Origin: Echinometra lucunter
Lineage: Eukaryota; Echinodermata; Echinoidea; Camarodonta; Echinometridae
Length of the DNA stretch: 64,000 bases
NCBI GenBank assembly: GCA_029962745.1
Contig: CM057166.1
Span: 1,129,714 to 1,193,713 of the forward strand
Reading direction: 5' to 3'
Part shown: one piece after another, positions 1 to 9,524 of the stretch
Position numbering within the stretch: the stretch's first letter is position 1
Layout of the letters: each line of letters opens with the position of its first letter
Notes under the pieces: model-generated
Told to the model about the DNA's origin: nothing
Seen by the model: only the letters and a program-made list of their open reading frames with translations
Databases searched by the model: none
Position numbers and translations under genes: made by a program

Positions 1-243
1 ACCATAATTGAAATTCCCCGGGACTGTTTTTGTGTGTGTTTGCGTTTTGTTTTGATTATTTTATTAAAGTTATTTTATTTATCAGGTAAGCAATATTCCC
101 TCGAGCATACAGGTTTTACCTCTTCTTTTCATTTCTCGGTACCTTTCCTAACTCAAGTTGACAAACGAATCTGGATCGATATGGGTTTTTTCCTGCACTT
201 AAAGTGCAGCGTTTTGTCGTTTTGCACTTAATTGGAATTATAA

Positions 244-274
<31 letters not shown>

Positions 275-537
275 TTATTTTCATTTTCACAAATTCAACA
301 TAATAAGAGTAATACAAGCATAAGTATATACAACAAAGTAAACATAAGAAATACTTCAATCAGAAATGATACATGTTACCATATTGACAATAAAAATGAA
401 TAGTTATCTATATAAAATTGTAACAATATCATAGTGTGAAAATGAAAATGAGGGGCTTATTAAAAAGCTACGCTTGTAGAGGTAAGCACCTCATGCGGAA
501 GCAAATAAATGTATACGTTTACTGTAGGGAAATGTAC
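1..537. other. AT-rich non-coding sequence with ATTG repeat
   Basis: No coding exon is visible. Tandem GATT units fill 245-276, and the AT-rich stretch after them looks like the 3' tail of a non-LTR element in reverse orientation. The style matches the tail seen near 59,460-59,600. This is a weak call based on style only. Confidence 0.4.
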
Positions 538-538
538 A

Positions 539-571
<33 letters not shown>

Positions 572-572
572 G

Positions 573-616
<44 letters not shown>

Positions 617-626
617 GCTACTACTG

Positions 627-670
<44 letters not shown>

Positions 671-740
671 GCTACTACTGCTACTACTACTACTACTACT
701 ACTACTGCTACTACTACTACTACTACTACTACTAATAATA
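538..740. repeat. (CTA)n then (ATA)n microsatellite
   Basis: About 195 bp of CTA triplets with scattered CTG interruptions runs into AAT triplets. The apparent poly-Tyr, poly-Ser and poly-Thr reading frames here are products of the repeat. It abuts a SINE-type tail in reverse orientation and probably grew from that tail. Confidence 0.95.
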
Positions 741-795
741 ATAATAATAGATAACATTTATATAGCGCTTAATACATTTTGTTTCTAAGCGCTTT
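741..795 (-). mobile_element. SINE 3' tail
   Basis: Read on the - strand, this contains GCGCTATATAAATGTTAT followed by ATT and then AGT triplets. This is the usual end of tRNA-derived SINEs in this genome, and similar tails lie at 16617-16670 and 63645-63710. No tRNA-like head is recognisable beyond it. Confidence 0.55.
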
Positions 796-1600
796 AACAT
801 AACAATTAAATCAATGCAAATATGGAAAAGGAAAGAAACATACATAGAAATGCAGTACAAATATAAAGTTATGATTTAATAAAATCAACTACTGGGGGGG
901 GGGAACAAACTACAACTTACAGGGTGAAAAGGTAGGTTTTTTAGTCTGTTTCACAAAATGAGAGAGTGTTTAAAGCCTACTACAAAATGAGAGAGTGTTT
1001 AAAGCCTAGGATAATGCCACTAAAAGCTATTTTTTTCGTCTTGTAATGAACCTTCCTTGATACAAGGAGAAGCTTACAATTATTTTAATATTTAAAAGGT
1101 ATTAAAAAAAACTACTGGGCAATTTCAGGAATACTTTTATTTCCATTTTAAAGAGTGTATGTATGAAAAAGTTGAATTCTCAAGGTAAATAAAATTATGA
1201 TTATGCTTTTTATAAGCATGCGAGTACATTGTACAGTGCATGCTCGATGTGATTCTTATTTACAAGCAAGATAAGAAACAACAATAGTAAAGAAAAAAAA
1301 AAGATAATAATTATATATATTTACATATGTGTATATATTATCAGTTGTATACAAAACAACACGAAATGTTTAACAACGAACATCTCCAATATAGCAGGTG
1401 ACCGAGATTTCCTCCCAACACAACTGGTCAAGTGATCGTGCTGATCCAATTAATTCTAATTCGTTTCATTAATTTTCATCATCCATCTTAAACCCAACGA
1501 TGAACCGAACGTGCCTTGTTTTGCTTTCGTCCATTGTTTTTTATGAGGATCGTAGCCTCAGAGGTAAATCAAGTTAACCTAGACAAGGTCAAGGAAGAGA
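796..1600. other. Non-coding, nothing recognised
   Basis: AT-rich DNA without a credible exon on either strand. A short direct duplication of about 36 bp, containing ACAAAATGAGAGAGTGTTTA, lies around 953-1010. Confidence 0.5.
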
Positions 1601-1602
1601 AG

Positions 1603-1768
1603 ACTCTCTCTCTCTCTCTCTCTCTTTATCTCTCTCTCTTTATCTCTCTCTCTCTTTATCTCTCTCTCTTTATCTCTCTCTCTTTATCTCTCTCTCTTTA
1701 TCTCTCTCTCTTTATCTCTCTCTCTCTCTTTATCTCTCTCTCTCTCTCTTTATCTCTCTCTCTCTCTG
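1603..1768. repeat. (CT)n microsatellite with TTTAT interruptions
   Basis: A pyrimidine-rich higher-order repeat in which TCTCTCTC blocks are separated by TTTAT about every 16-20 bp. The 92-residue Leu/Ser frame across it is not a gene. Confidence 0.95.
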
Positions 1769-2059
1769 AGAGAGCACAAGATGCTACAAAGTAATCTGCC
1801 TCCAAATCCGTAATCACTATGGCAACCAAGTCTCATACCTACCTCATCCTATTTGAGACTTTTAAAATCGAATAACATTTCAAAGTCAAGTTTGATTTCG
1901 AAGATGTGACGACTCCATTGTATTGAGAATCACGAACCAGGTTGGATAGCTATTGTTAAATGATAAAAAGGGGTATGATTGGCAAAGCTATACACACTGT
2001 TGATGCATGTATATTTGTATATATTTTGTAAGGAAATGGCATTTTAAGCCAAGGACCCG

Positions 2060-2166
2060 GATTCTTTTCAACCTTTTACACACAAAAAAAAAAAAGAAAT
2101 AAAAGGGAGGGTAGCTCTGGGGAAATAATTTGATTTAAGTTGCGCTAATATCATTCTCTCCTTTCC
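2060..2166 (+). mobile_element. Degenerate copy of the tRNA-linked fold-back repeat
   Basis: Contains TTCAACCTTTT, GTAGCTCTGGGGAA and ATATCATTCTCTC in the same order and spacing as the arm at 33771-33855. It is therefore a diverged relative of that element, interrupted here by an A-rich tract. Confidence 0.4.
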
Positions 2167-2401
2167 TTTCGCATCATGTGAATAATTATATGACTCTGAA
2201 TTTTCTTTTTATATTGATTAATTCTTACTTGTAACGGTCATTACTCCAAAACAGTCGAACCGCGCCGGCTACCATTCATATAACATCGAAATTACTTCCT
2301 TTTGTCAGAATGAATCTTTGATGTATCAAATTCGATACAAAATCATAGGGCACGATGTCAGCTTCCAAATTACTGTCATTCTTCGTTTCCTGTTTAATAG
2401 C

Positions 2402-2539
2402 ATGGATGTTTCAACCGCCAGTACATCTACAAGCTTTGATACATTGCCCGTAATATTATTTGGGATTTGTACATGCTTCATAGGCAATGCCGTGTGTATG
2501 GGCATTGTTGATATGCCCCAGATCAGCAAAGTTTGGTTG
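2402..2539 (+). CDS. Possible first coding exon (TM1) of a class A GPCR
   Basis: The 46-codon frame opens with MDVSTAST and continues into a hydrophobic stretch of about 20 residues containing CFIGNAV. The Gly-Asn pair followed by a hydrophobic run is the hallmark of TM1 in rhodopsin-like receptors. A good acceptor (TTTCCTGTTTAATAG) sits directly before CATGG, so a 5'UTR intron is likely, and a donor GTAAAT follows Leu46. No TM2-TM3 or TM5-TM6 exons were found between here and the TM7 exons. Either the gene is decayed or this exon belongs to a different copy. The TM1 call is inferred from one motif and hydrophobicity. Confidence 0.35.
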
Positions 2540-2677
2540 GTAAATGGGTATATGTTAAAGTGGATGACTATTTGCAGTTCATAATCAGGAGTAGGCAGGA
2601 TGACCGTAACCTTTACTCAAAAAGGACGAATCAATAAGTCAGTTACTCTATCAATTAATGAATCATTTTGTTTCAAG

Positions 2678-2812
2678 ACCATTCGTCCGTTCGTTTAATC
2701 ACCGCCCCTGTCAGCCGCGTATATCTCAGACATGTCAGAAGCCGTGAATTAAACATTGGAAGTGGCGTAGCGTATAGGCCCGCGTATAGGCTCCGATCAT
2801 GGGGATGGGCAG
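2678..2812 (+). CDS. Tentative exon, possibly receptor intracellular loop 2
   Basis: This 135-nt interval has a pyrimidine-rich acceptor (CATTTTGTTTCAAG) and a canonical donor (GGCAG|GTATGT), and only one of three frames is open. The open frame contains RLITAPVSRVYLRHV, which resembles the second intracellular loop of class A receptors just after the DRY region, but no DRY triad is present. Its phase does not join cleanly to the exon at 2402-2539. It may be a pseudo-exon. Confidence 0.2.
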
Positions 2813-2987
2813 GTATGTTAGTCATCTGGGGGCAGAGTTTAACACTGTGACGATCAAATCACTGCCTATTTTCAAGAGTAGTTACTTATGAAAAATGACC
2901 AATGACATTTGAAATTTCTGAAATGAAATTTATGAAAAGCCTAGAACAACTAACTGATAAAGTTTTTCATTCATCCGTACTTCTTTG

Positions 2988-3068
2988 GGTGCCATTTTCT
3001 ACGATCTTGTCACCGAAGGATATCTGCCAATCCTTGATCACGTCATCATTTGATTGGTCCTGGCATCC
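2988..3068 (+). pseudogene. Decayed first copy of the GPCR ECL3/TM7 exon
   Basis: In the frame of the intact exon at 3575 this reads GAIFYDLVTEGYLPILDHVII, then a TGA stop, then LVLAS. It is clearly homologous to the intact copy, whose matching stretch is GSILYELITGEYLAILDYVI. The stop replaces the conserved Arg codon (CGG in copies 2 and 3). The acceptor AG is also lost: TTTGG|GT stands where the intact copy has TTTTCCAG|GGT. Homology ends just before a tRNA-derived SINE that probably inserted here, so the NPxxY half is missing. Confidence 0.75.
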
Positions 3069-3081
3069 TGGCATCCTAGAG

Positions 3082-3215
3082 GTGCCATGGTCCAGTGGTT
3101 TAAGGCGCTTGACTGGAGACGCGAGAATCGAGGGTTCGATCCCCGGCACGGCACTTGTGCCTTGCGCAAGGCATTTTATCTACAGTGCTCTTCTATCGTA
3201 TATCAAATAAATTAA
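3082..3215 (+). mobile_element. tRNA-Ser-like SINE
   Basis: The head has a box A (GGTCCAGTGGTTTAAGGC) and box B (GGGTTCGATCC) at tRNA spacing, a GGA in the anticodon position, and a near-complementary acceptor stem. The T stem and anticodon stem carry mismatches, so it is not a functional tRNA. The body reads TTGCGCAAGGCATTTTATCT, like the SINEs at 22164 and 63383. It sits in the decayed TM7 exon. Confidence 0.7.
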
Positions 3216-3408
3216 TGTTCTATAGGCATACTGTTACTAACGTTTGTATGTGTGCGTGTGTGTGTGTGTGAGGGTGTGTGCGTGTGTTTTATTCTTCTAT
3301 TCTGAGCCCATTTTTGGCATGTGCTTTCCTTCTTCTGGCCACCCCAAGATGATTATAGTTGATTTTGTTTTTGTTGTTGTTGCTGTTGTTATTATTGATG
3401 CTTCCCAG

Positions 3409-3492
3409 GGCTCTATTTTCTGCGAGCTTATCACCGGACAGTGTGTCCCTGTCATCGATTTCGTCATTATTCGGTTTGTCTTGACATCTTCC
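3409..3492 (+). pseudogene. Truncated second copy of the GPCR ECL3/TM7 exon
   Basis: It follows a clean acceptor (GATGCTTCCCAG) and reads GSIFCELITGQCVPVIDFVI then IRFVLTSS. This matches the intact exon codon for codon through ECL3 and the first half of TM7. After TCTTCC the sequence becomes unrelated CT-rich DNA with no donor, so the NPxxY motif and helix 8 are lost. Because the splice acceptor and frame survive, inclusion in a transcript would give a receptor cut off inside TM7. Confidence 0.75.
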
Positions 3493-3574
3493 GTGTCACC
3501 TCCTCCTTCTTGCCCACACCTCTATTCACAAAAGTTATCAATAATTAATGATTTTCATCATTTATCTTTTCCAG

Positions 3575-3785
3575 GGTTCTATTTTGTACGAGCTCATCAC
3601 CGGAGAGTATCTTGCCATCCTTGATTACGTCATCATTCGGTTGGTCCTGGCATCATCTATTCTGAATCCTTTGGTGTATGTGACCTTCTCCAAGACGTAC
3701 CGCTATGGATACCATCGTGTGCTGGCCAAACCGCTCCGGTCCTGTGGCTATGAATGGCGGTCCAGAAAACCTCTTGGACTCTCTG
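3575..3785 (+). CDS. Class A GPCR exon: ECL3, TM7, helix 8
   Basis: Part of a rhodopsin-class receptor, a plasma-membrane protein that activates heterotrimeric G proteins. The exon starts after acceptor ATCTTTTCCAG and encodes about 70 residues. The extracellular loop GSILYELITGEYLAILDY leads into TM7 (VIIRLVLASSILNPLVYV), which contains the NPxxY motif as NPLVY. A basic amphipathic helix-8 segment (SKTYRYGYHRVLAKPL) follows. Unspliced, the frame stops at 3791-3793. A donor GTGAAT at 3786 leaves phase 1, which matches the acceptor at 5474. The ligand and subfamily cannot be named from this much sequence. Two broken copies of the same exon lie upstream. Confidence 0.75.
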
Positions 3786-4224
3786 GTGAATGAGGACAAT
3801 TTGGCATTTTTTGCAGATGTTATTTTTACTTTCTTAACCTATATTGATCTCTATTTGTTGCAGCAGATTCATGCCTCACAAATGGTATTTCACAATTACC
3901 CTATTGGCTTTAATGTTGCAACTTCAGAAGAATGATGTTTTTTTTGCCTGAAAACACCCTCTATGTGAACGTAATGCATTAAGATCGACCAAATGAAAAG
4001 GTCGTTACATTTTACCTACCGATGTTTATTTTGTAATATGTATGAAAAAAATCCCTCGCGAGTGCATGATCGTATGAACATTTTCAGGCCTCTTATATTC
4101 GATTTCTTATTTACAGACCCATTGATTTATTTGAGTACATTCATTGGTGTACCACTTGATAAACACAACTAAGAAACATTGCCCAAGGCCAATGGGAACG
4201 CATGATTGTATTGATCGGGCATTG

Positions 4225-5018
4225 TATAGACCAATTTCACAACGCAAGAGGGCAGCAGACTGTTCGGCACAGTTCGACATACTGCGGTGGGCGCTTCAAC
4301 TTTTATAGTACACAAGACAATAGCGCGTTATGTACATTCGTTCGACTTTTTGTCTATTTTGACCAGTATATGCAGATTTATTTTAATATTTGCAATGAGA
4401 AATTATCAGGGAAGTTCAGGTCGCAGCTTTGCGGTGCTCAAATGCCACAAGAATTAGAGACAGTTTAAAAATTGGAAGCTAACTGAGTGCGAAATTCACT
4501 CGCTTTTGACTCATGAAGCCTGTTCGTGTGAGAAGCCGTACTCCCTACACATGTTTCCGTGAGCAATGTGAAGGAATTCGTCGCCAGTGGGTAAAAACAT
4601 TAACAGAAAGGACTTTGAAGTCAAGAAACATTATCATTATGTACTTTGGCGTAAAATTTAATGAGTGAAAACATGACTTGGTAAACAGGTTAAGATTTAG
4701 GGCTCCCGTTTACTACGGCTTCTATGCTGCAATCGAACTTTTACTGACAAAACTAAGTTGAAAAACCATCGAAAGTACAAAAAATACATCATACCTTCAT
4801 CCGTCAGATATGACCACTGTCTTACCTCATCTACCCATGTATCCATGCTTTATTTTATTGATCTAGAATAAAGTAAATGGAACAATATCGGGGCATATCT
4901 CATATCTTACATTCATTTTGTACACAGAGCCAATCGCGGTCAGCGCGCTTGCCCACCGCAGCAATGGCGTCGCTGATAGAGGGCCAAATACATAAACCGG
5001 AGGTGAAATTGGTCTATA
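4225..5018. mobile_element. Fold-back/MITE with TATAGACCAATTTCAC ends
   Basis: TATAGACCAATTTCAC at 4225-4240 is repeated in inverted orientation at 5003-5018, and both ends also contain CTGCGGTGGGC in matching orientation further in. The interior has no coding potential. It lies in the intron between the GPCR TM7 exon and tail exon. Confidence 0.6.
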
Positions 5019-5473
5019 GACTCTTCTGTAGGAAAAAAAAATAACACGAGGGAGCTAATGGCAGTAGCAATAACTATGAAGGTTACTGTTTTTATCCAGT
5101 GCTTTTACTTTTGGGGGAGGGGGTATTAATCCAGTTCCGAACATTTGGATTATCTATTTTTTTCATAAAATCAAAATTATTTTAACGATTTTATTGATGA
5201 GGAAAATGGGCATATAGTCTCCAATTGTTTCTCCCTTTTTCCCTGTGGCATAAAGATTTTTAGATACATTTATGTAAGAGTATACCCAGTGCATTAGATA
5301 TCAATAAGTGCATTGAGGCAAAATTTGAGAAAAAAATGACATTATTAAGTATATCTTTATCAGTTGAAGAAATTACTTAAACACAAAAGGATTCCTATTT
5401 CAGGTTCTGGTATTTTATATGAATCAGAGATTTTATTTACTAAGGTTATCCATTATTTTTCTTATATTGGCAG

Positions 5474-6777
5474 GAAGCGAAATGCAACGAATTTCCCATC
5501 GCATGGCTTTGGAAGAATGGGAAAGCCCTGGTTTGGTACGTAGGCAGTACAGCAAAAGACGTATCAAAAGGAAAATTACCCGAATGCATCAAGTTTATAC
5601 AGTCAGCGAGGACAACGGTAACAATGCTGTCGAGCGCAGGCTTGATGGACATGACGCACGAAAACAGAGGCGATACAGGAAGAACGCATCGATGGACGCG
5701 TCGACAGGCACGTCAACAAGTGCGTCAATAAAAAGAGCGCGGTGCTGCAGACGGAACATGAGTCAGCAAAATGGCGTGCACGCAAAGGAACCTGTAGCAA
5801 ATGGCAACCATAAGGGCATCTTGTTGGAGTGTGGGATGGACCATTGCACCACATCATCTCCTGGTAGAACTAAAGATGAGAATGGATCAGCCGTACGCTG
5901 TCAAAAGTCGACGGGTTTAGACTCCACAAGTCGAAATGCTCCAGAGGAACGGCAGTCGATGCTTGATGAGGTGTATTACGTAGACTCTGCAACTTTGTCA
6001 TCAGATGAAAATAGCCATGATGATTCCCTCTCGCAATCCACAGACTCGCTGCGTTGTCCAAAGACATATTTTCCAAAAAGCCTCCGGACACTGGCAGCAT
6101 CCGCTGTGGATGCAGCAAGGTGTCCAATAAAAGAGCACCAAAGAACTTGCTCTGAAGACTCGTCAGAGAAGGTGCGCCACGATGAGGAACGCATCGTCGG
6201 CTCCACTAGTGCATCAGTTCTGAAACCATTCGAAATCTTAGCCAAGACGGACGAACAAGGACACGTATGCATTCATGTAGATGTGATTGAATTCGTTAAC
6301 AGACACGAGATGATACATAAGAATGGTTCCTTGGTGAGCACCGTTCGAAAGTGCCAACTGAAGGACAAATCGCCAAAGACAACAGAAGATGGGCAATCTG
6401 TGCCATCGTTCGTATTTTCCTTGAGAGAAAACAGGTTTCTCCCTGAACGAATAAACCAGCAAAACATTGATACCTATACTTGCCAATACGGAGAAGACGC
6501 CACATCACATTCTATCCCCGCTCCCATCCAATCAACTACCATGCCGATTTCCAAATCCGCGACGGTACCAAGTTTAGTTGACATTTCTGAGTTGACAAAG
6601 TCCGATGTGACACAGCACTGCTCCCCAAATTCCTTGCGGACATCCAATGAGCGACAGAAGAAAACTAGTGAAATTTTGCGCCAAAGTTCGCGTTTCAGTG
6701 ATGACATTGTCATGTTAAATGATTTGATTCTCCAAGATACACACCAAGAAAGCAATGGACGGATCAGTATAAAGTAG
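5474..6777 (+). CDS. Last exon, long cytoplasmic tail of the GPCR (inferred)
   Basis: A single open frame of 433 codons plus stop follows acceptor CTTATATTGGCAG. The incoming phase (GA completing a G) matches the donor at 3786, so the join reads LGLS-G-SEMQRISHR. It is hydrophilic, with no membrane segment. It begins with a basic region (KRRIKRK near residue 30), continues with Ser/Thr/Asp-rich stretches that are plausible kinase and arrestin sites, and ends ...GRISIK. Codon use looks coding and the frame is far too long to be chance. I do not recognise a domain. Alternatively it is the last exon of an unrelated gene. The Met at 5419 lies in the intron and is not the likely start. A poly(A) signal follows at 6840. 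Confidence 0.7.
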
Positions 6778-6839
6778 AATGAAACGCAGACTGTAACTTT
6801 TCGTATGCTTCTTTATAAGAACCTAATTATCATTTTAAG

Positions 6840-6845
6840 AATAAA
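6840..6845 (+). terminator. Polyadenylation signal
   Basis: AATAAA lies 63 nt after the stop at 6777 and in the same orientation. A second AATAAA is near 7049. Confidence 0.55.
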
Positions 6846-7265
6846 TTTGCAATAATTTTTCAAATATGTGAACTGACTTTAAAAATTATTTTTCAGTGTA
6901 TATTGTTTTGCTTTTATTTTTTCAAAACATAGTCAGAATTCGCCGTACATGTATAATGTCATATCAAAATTGTAATTTTCCATTTCACCTTAATTGGATT
7001 TCAGTACGTCGCTTTTCCTCAATTTTCTAGAACTGCTTATTTTTGTGAATAAATTTCAATCAACGTGATGAGTCTGAAATATTAACTGCGTTCCGTGCCA
7101 TACTCTTAATCAACATCGGCACTCATGTCTGATGCTGTATTAAAGCAGATTATCATATTTTAAAAATTTTCTTTTGGTCACACGTCTTCACGTTCCATGT
7201 ATAGTAAGCAGCTGTAATATTTCATCTTCATCATCCCTCGACTGAATTTTCACTTTTTCACGATT

Positions 7266-7401
7266 AGACCTATAGAAAAATAAATTGGTTTTACATTCTG
7301 ATGTAAATGGAGTTTTGTCCAAGAGGTTTGTCCAAGAGACCTATAGAAAATGAAATTGGTTTTACATTCTGATGTAAATGGAGTTTTGTCAAGGAGGTTT
7401 G
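7266..7401. repeat. Two-unit tandem duplication, 71-bp period
   Basis: The segment running from AGACCTATAGAAAA to GGAGTTTTGTC is repeated at 7266-7330 and 7337-7401 with a few substitutions. The first 420 bp downstream of the GPCR poly(A) signal otherwise hold nothing recognisable. Confidence 0.85.
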
Positions 7402-7554
7402 GCTATTTAACTTCACGAAATTGCAAGAATGAATAACTTTTGAGTATGAAATATTTCCTGAAATAAATTTATATTTGACTCTTAGTAAGTATGTTTTCAC
7501 GATTGACTTGTAGAATAAGGATGAAGGGGGGGGGGAAGATGAGATGTAGGACTG

Positions 7555-7614
7555 TAGTTGGCTTGGAAACAAAACGTATTCCTAGCGTTATAGCCTGTGA
7601 AAAGTACAGTGACA
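7555..7614. repeat. Left direct repeat flanking the GA tract
   Basis: TAGTTGGCTTGGAA, then AAACGTATTCC and TAGCCTGTGAAAAGTACAGT, recur in the same order at 7954-8015. The GA-rich tract sits between the two copies. Confidence 0.8.
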
Positions 7615-7617
7615 TCA

Positions 7618-7680
7618 TATCAAGAGAAAGAGAAGGAAAGGGGGAGCGATGAAAGGGATGAAAGTGTGGGAGACAGCCAA

Positions 7681-7726
<46 letters not shown>

Positions 7727-7945
7727 GGAGGAGATGGTAAGGGTGAGGGAGGAGAGAGAGGGAGACAGACAAAATAGGGGAAAACAGATGTTGAGGGAGT
7801 TAATGAAGAGAGAAAAGAAAGAGATGGGATGATTTTAAAGGAGAGAAATGAGGAGAGGAAGACAAACAGACAGAAGAGAAAAAGGATTCACAGAAAGACC
7901 GAGACAGATAGACAGGAGAGAGAGAGAGAGAGAGAGAGAGACTAA
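7618..7945. repeat. GA-rich microsatellite
   Basis: Purine-only GAGAGA blocks with GGGA and AAAG interruptions. There is no coding content. Confidence 0.95.
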
Positions 7946-7953
7946 ACAGGCTT

Positions 7954-8015
7954 TTAGTTGGCTTGGAAGCCAAACGTATCCCTATTAAATATAGCCTGTG
8001 AAAAGTACAGTGACA
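7954..8015. repeat. Right direct repeat flanking the GA tract
   Basis: Second copy of the segment at 7555-7614, in the same orientation. The pair suggests slippage or unequal exchange across the GA tract, or a target duplication too long for any known transposon. Confidence 0.8.
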
Positions 8016-8503
8016 AAATATTTTCTTATTTTTATAGGTATATTTTTTATCTACGTGAGCGTTAAAATCGGTTATACTGAGCCGATGGCATGACATTCAA
8101 TCTGGACAGACAATCTATGAGAGTATGTTTCACGGGTTAATTTGGATAATGCAATGTATCAAGTGAGCAAAGAGGGGACATCAACCCTATATGATTTATT
8201 TCATTTATTTATTATTTTTTGCAATACAGTACCCATTTTCCCATGAAAATGACAATAGTAATTGATTTGTTTTTGTTTTTGTTTAAGCTTTCAATCAAGT
8301 CAAAACAATTTCTTTCAAATAAGTTCACTTGGTTTTTTATGTTTTCCTACAAGAAGTGGCGAAGCAATGATCCTGTATGTCCGGTATTAATGCCTGTCAA
8401 TAGTAAATTTGATTAACATTAATCACAGATATACCTTTGTCCACGACTCGTCTTTTTTCATCTTTGTAGGGAATACTGATTTCATTTAAATGAAACTTGC
8501 AGG
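8016..8503. other. Non-coding, nothing recognised
   Basis: AT-rich sequence without exons or clear repeats. Confidence 0.5.
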
Positions 8504-8700
8504 GGCGGCGCTACAGGGGAGACAGGGCGGCCGCCCCTGTGATATTTCAAGTGATAAAAAGTAGGGGAGAATAAGAAAAGGAAGGAAGAAGGATATGGGG
8601 AAGAGTGGGGAAGATGGTCATGTACCTATATAATTATGAGACTTCTTTGTTCATTTAAAACGTAAATAAACCAGTGGGCAGGGAGTGGGGTACAATGCCC
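8504..8700. mobile_element. GGGGCGGCG-ended MITE, copy 1 (one end only)
   Basis: Starts with AGGGGCGGCGCTACAGGGG and GGGCGGCCGCCCCTGT, then TTTCAAGTGATAAAAAG, a purine-rich block and CATTTAAAACGTAAATAAA. This order is shared with the copies at 16709, 22355 and 60975. The opposite terminus is not clear here and runs into the next repeat. Confidence 0.7.
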
Positions 8701-9440
8701 CCTCACATTTCTTAGCAGTCAAAACGTGTCCCCTTTTACCCACCAAAAATTTCCCTTTTCAAACCCGTTCAGTGCATTCCTTTTCTTCGTTCAAGAGCCC
8801 ACTTTTTTCATTAGTGCCCGTTCACCTTCTTATAAGTGCCCTTTCCCCGTCAGGTAATTCAGCTTTCTTAAATAAATCCCTCAACTGCTCCACTTTTACA
8901 CCAGATTAGTGATCCTTACATTAATTCTTTTTTCCCCATAGCGCTCTTTTCCCTTCTGACAAGTGATCCTTGTTACTTCTAATGAATCTCCCTATTGAAA
9001 GGTATAAGTGCCCGATTTTGACTGCGCATTTTTTCGTTCTAAAAGTGCATTTTCCTTTACATCTCTGATAAGTTCCCTCTTTCCATTTGGGCAGGTTCCC
9101 CATTCGAAATCGAATACATGCCCCAATTTACTTCTGATGAATTGCTCCTTTTTCCTGGCTAGTAAATTATGTCCCATTCCTCCTGTAAATTCGCTATAAG
9201 TGGCCAATAGTGCCCTTTTGTTCGCTGATAAGTTAGCACATGTATACCTTTTCCATTCTGGCATTACTCCCTTTTTGAAATTTGGTATACACTTAGCTTT
9301 CTAGTAAGTGCCATTTCACCCTCATAACCTGACAAGTGCCCCTTTTTATTTCTTATGAGCGTCCAAGTTTATTGTAAGTGCCCCTTTTCGCTTTTGAGTA
9401 TTGCAATTCCCTTTTCGATAAGTGCTCATTAAAATCTAAT
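8701..9440. repeat. Degenerate minisatellite, AAGTGCCCCTTTTC-type units
   Basis: About 740 bp in which phrases such as AAGTGCCCTTT, AAGTGCCCCTTTT, AAGTGATCCTTG, AAGTGCATTTTCC and AAGTTCCCTCTTT recur every 25-50 bp, often preceded by CTGAT, CTGAC or TTATA. Units are diverged in sequence and length. It directly follows the MITE at 8504-8700. Confidence 0.75.
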
Positions 9441-9524
9441 GCGAAAAAGTCATCCGTCATTGTAAAAAAAAAAAGAAACAAAGAAAGAAACAAATACAAA
9501 GCCTAAGAAAGAAACAAAAATTAA

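Noticed and set aside
436..757. Open frames of poly-Tyr, poly-Ser and poly-Thr
   Set aside because: They are translations of a CTA microsatellite, with no splice or codon evidence for a gene.
5419..5473. Signal-peptide-like start (MNQRFYLLRLSIIFLILAGS) for the 452-codon frame
   Set aside because: The hydrophobic stretch overlaps a pyrimidine tract ending in an AG acceptor whose phase fits the upstream TM7 exon, so it is more likely intron. A secreted protein starting here is not fully excluded.
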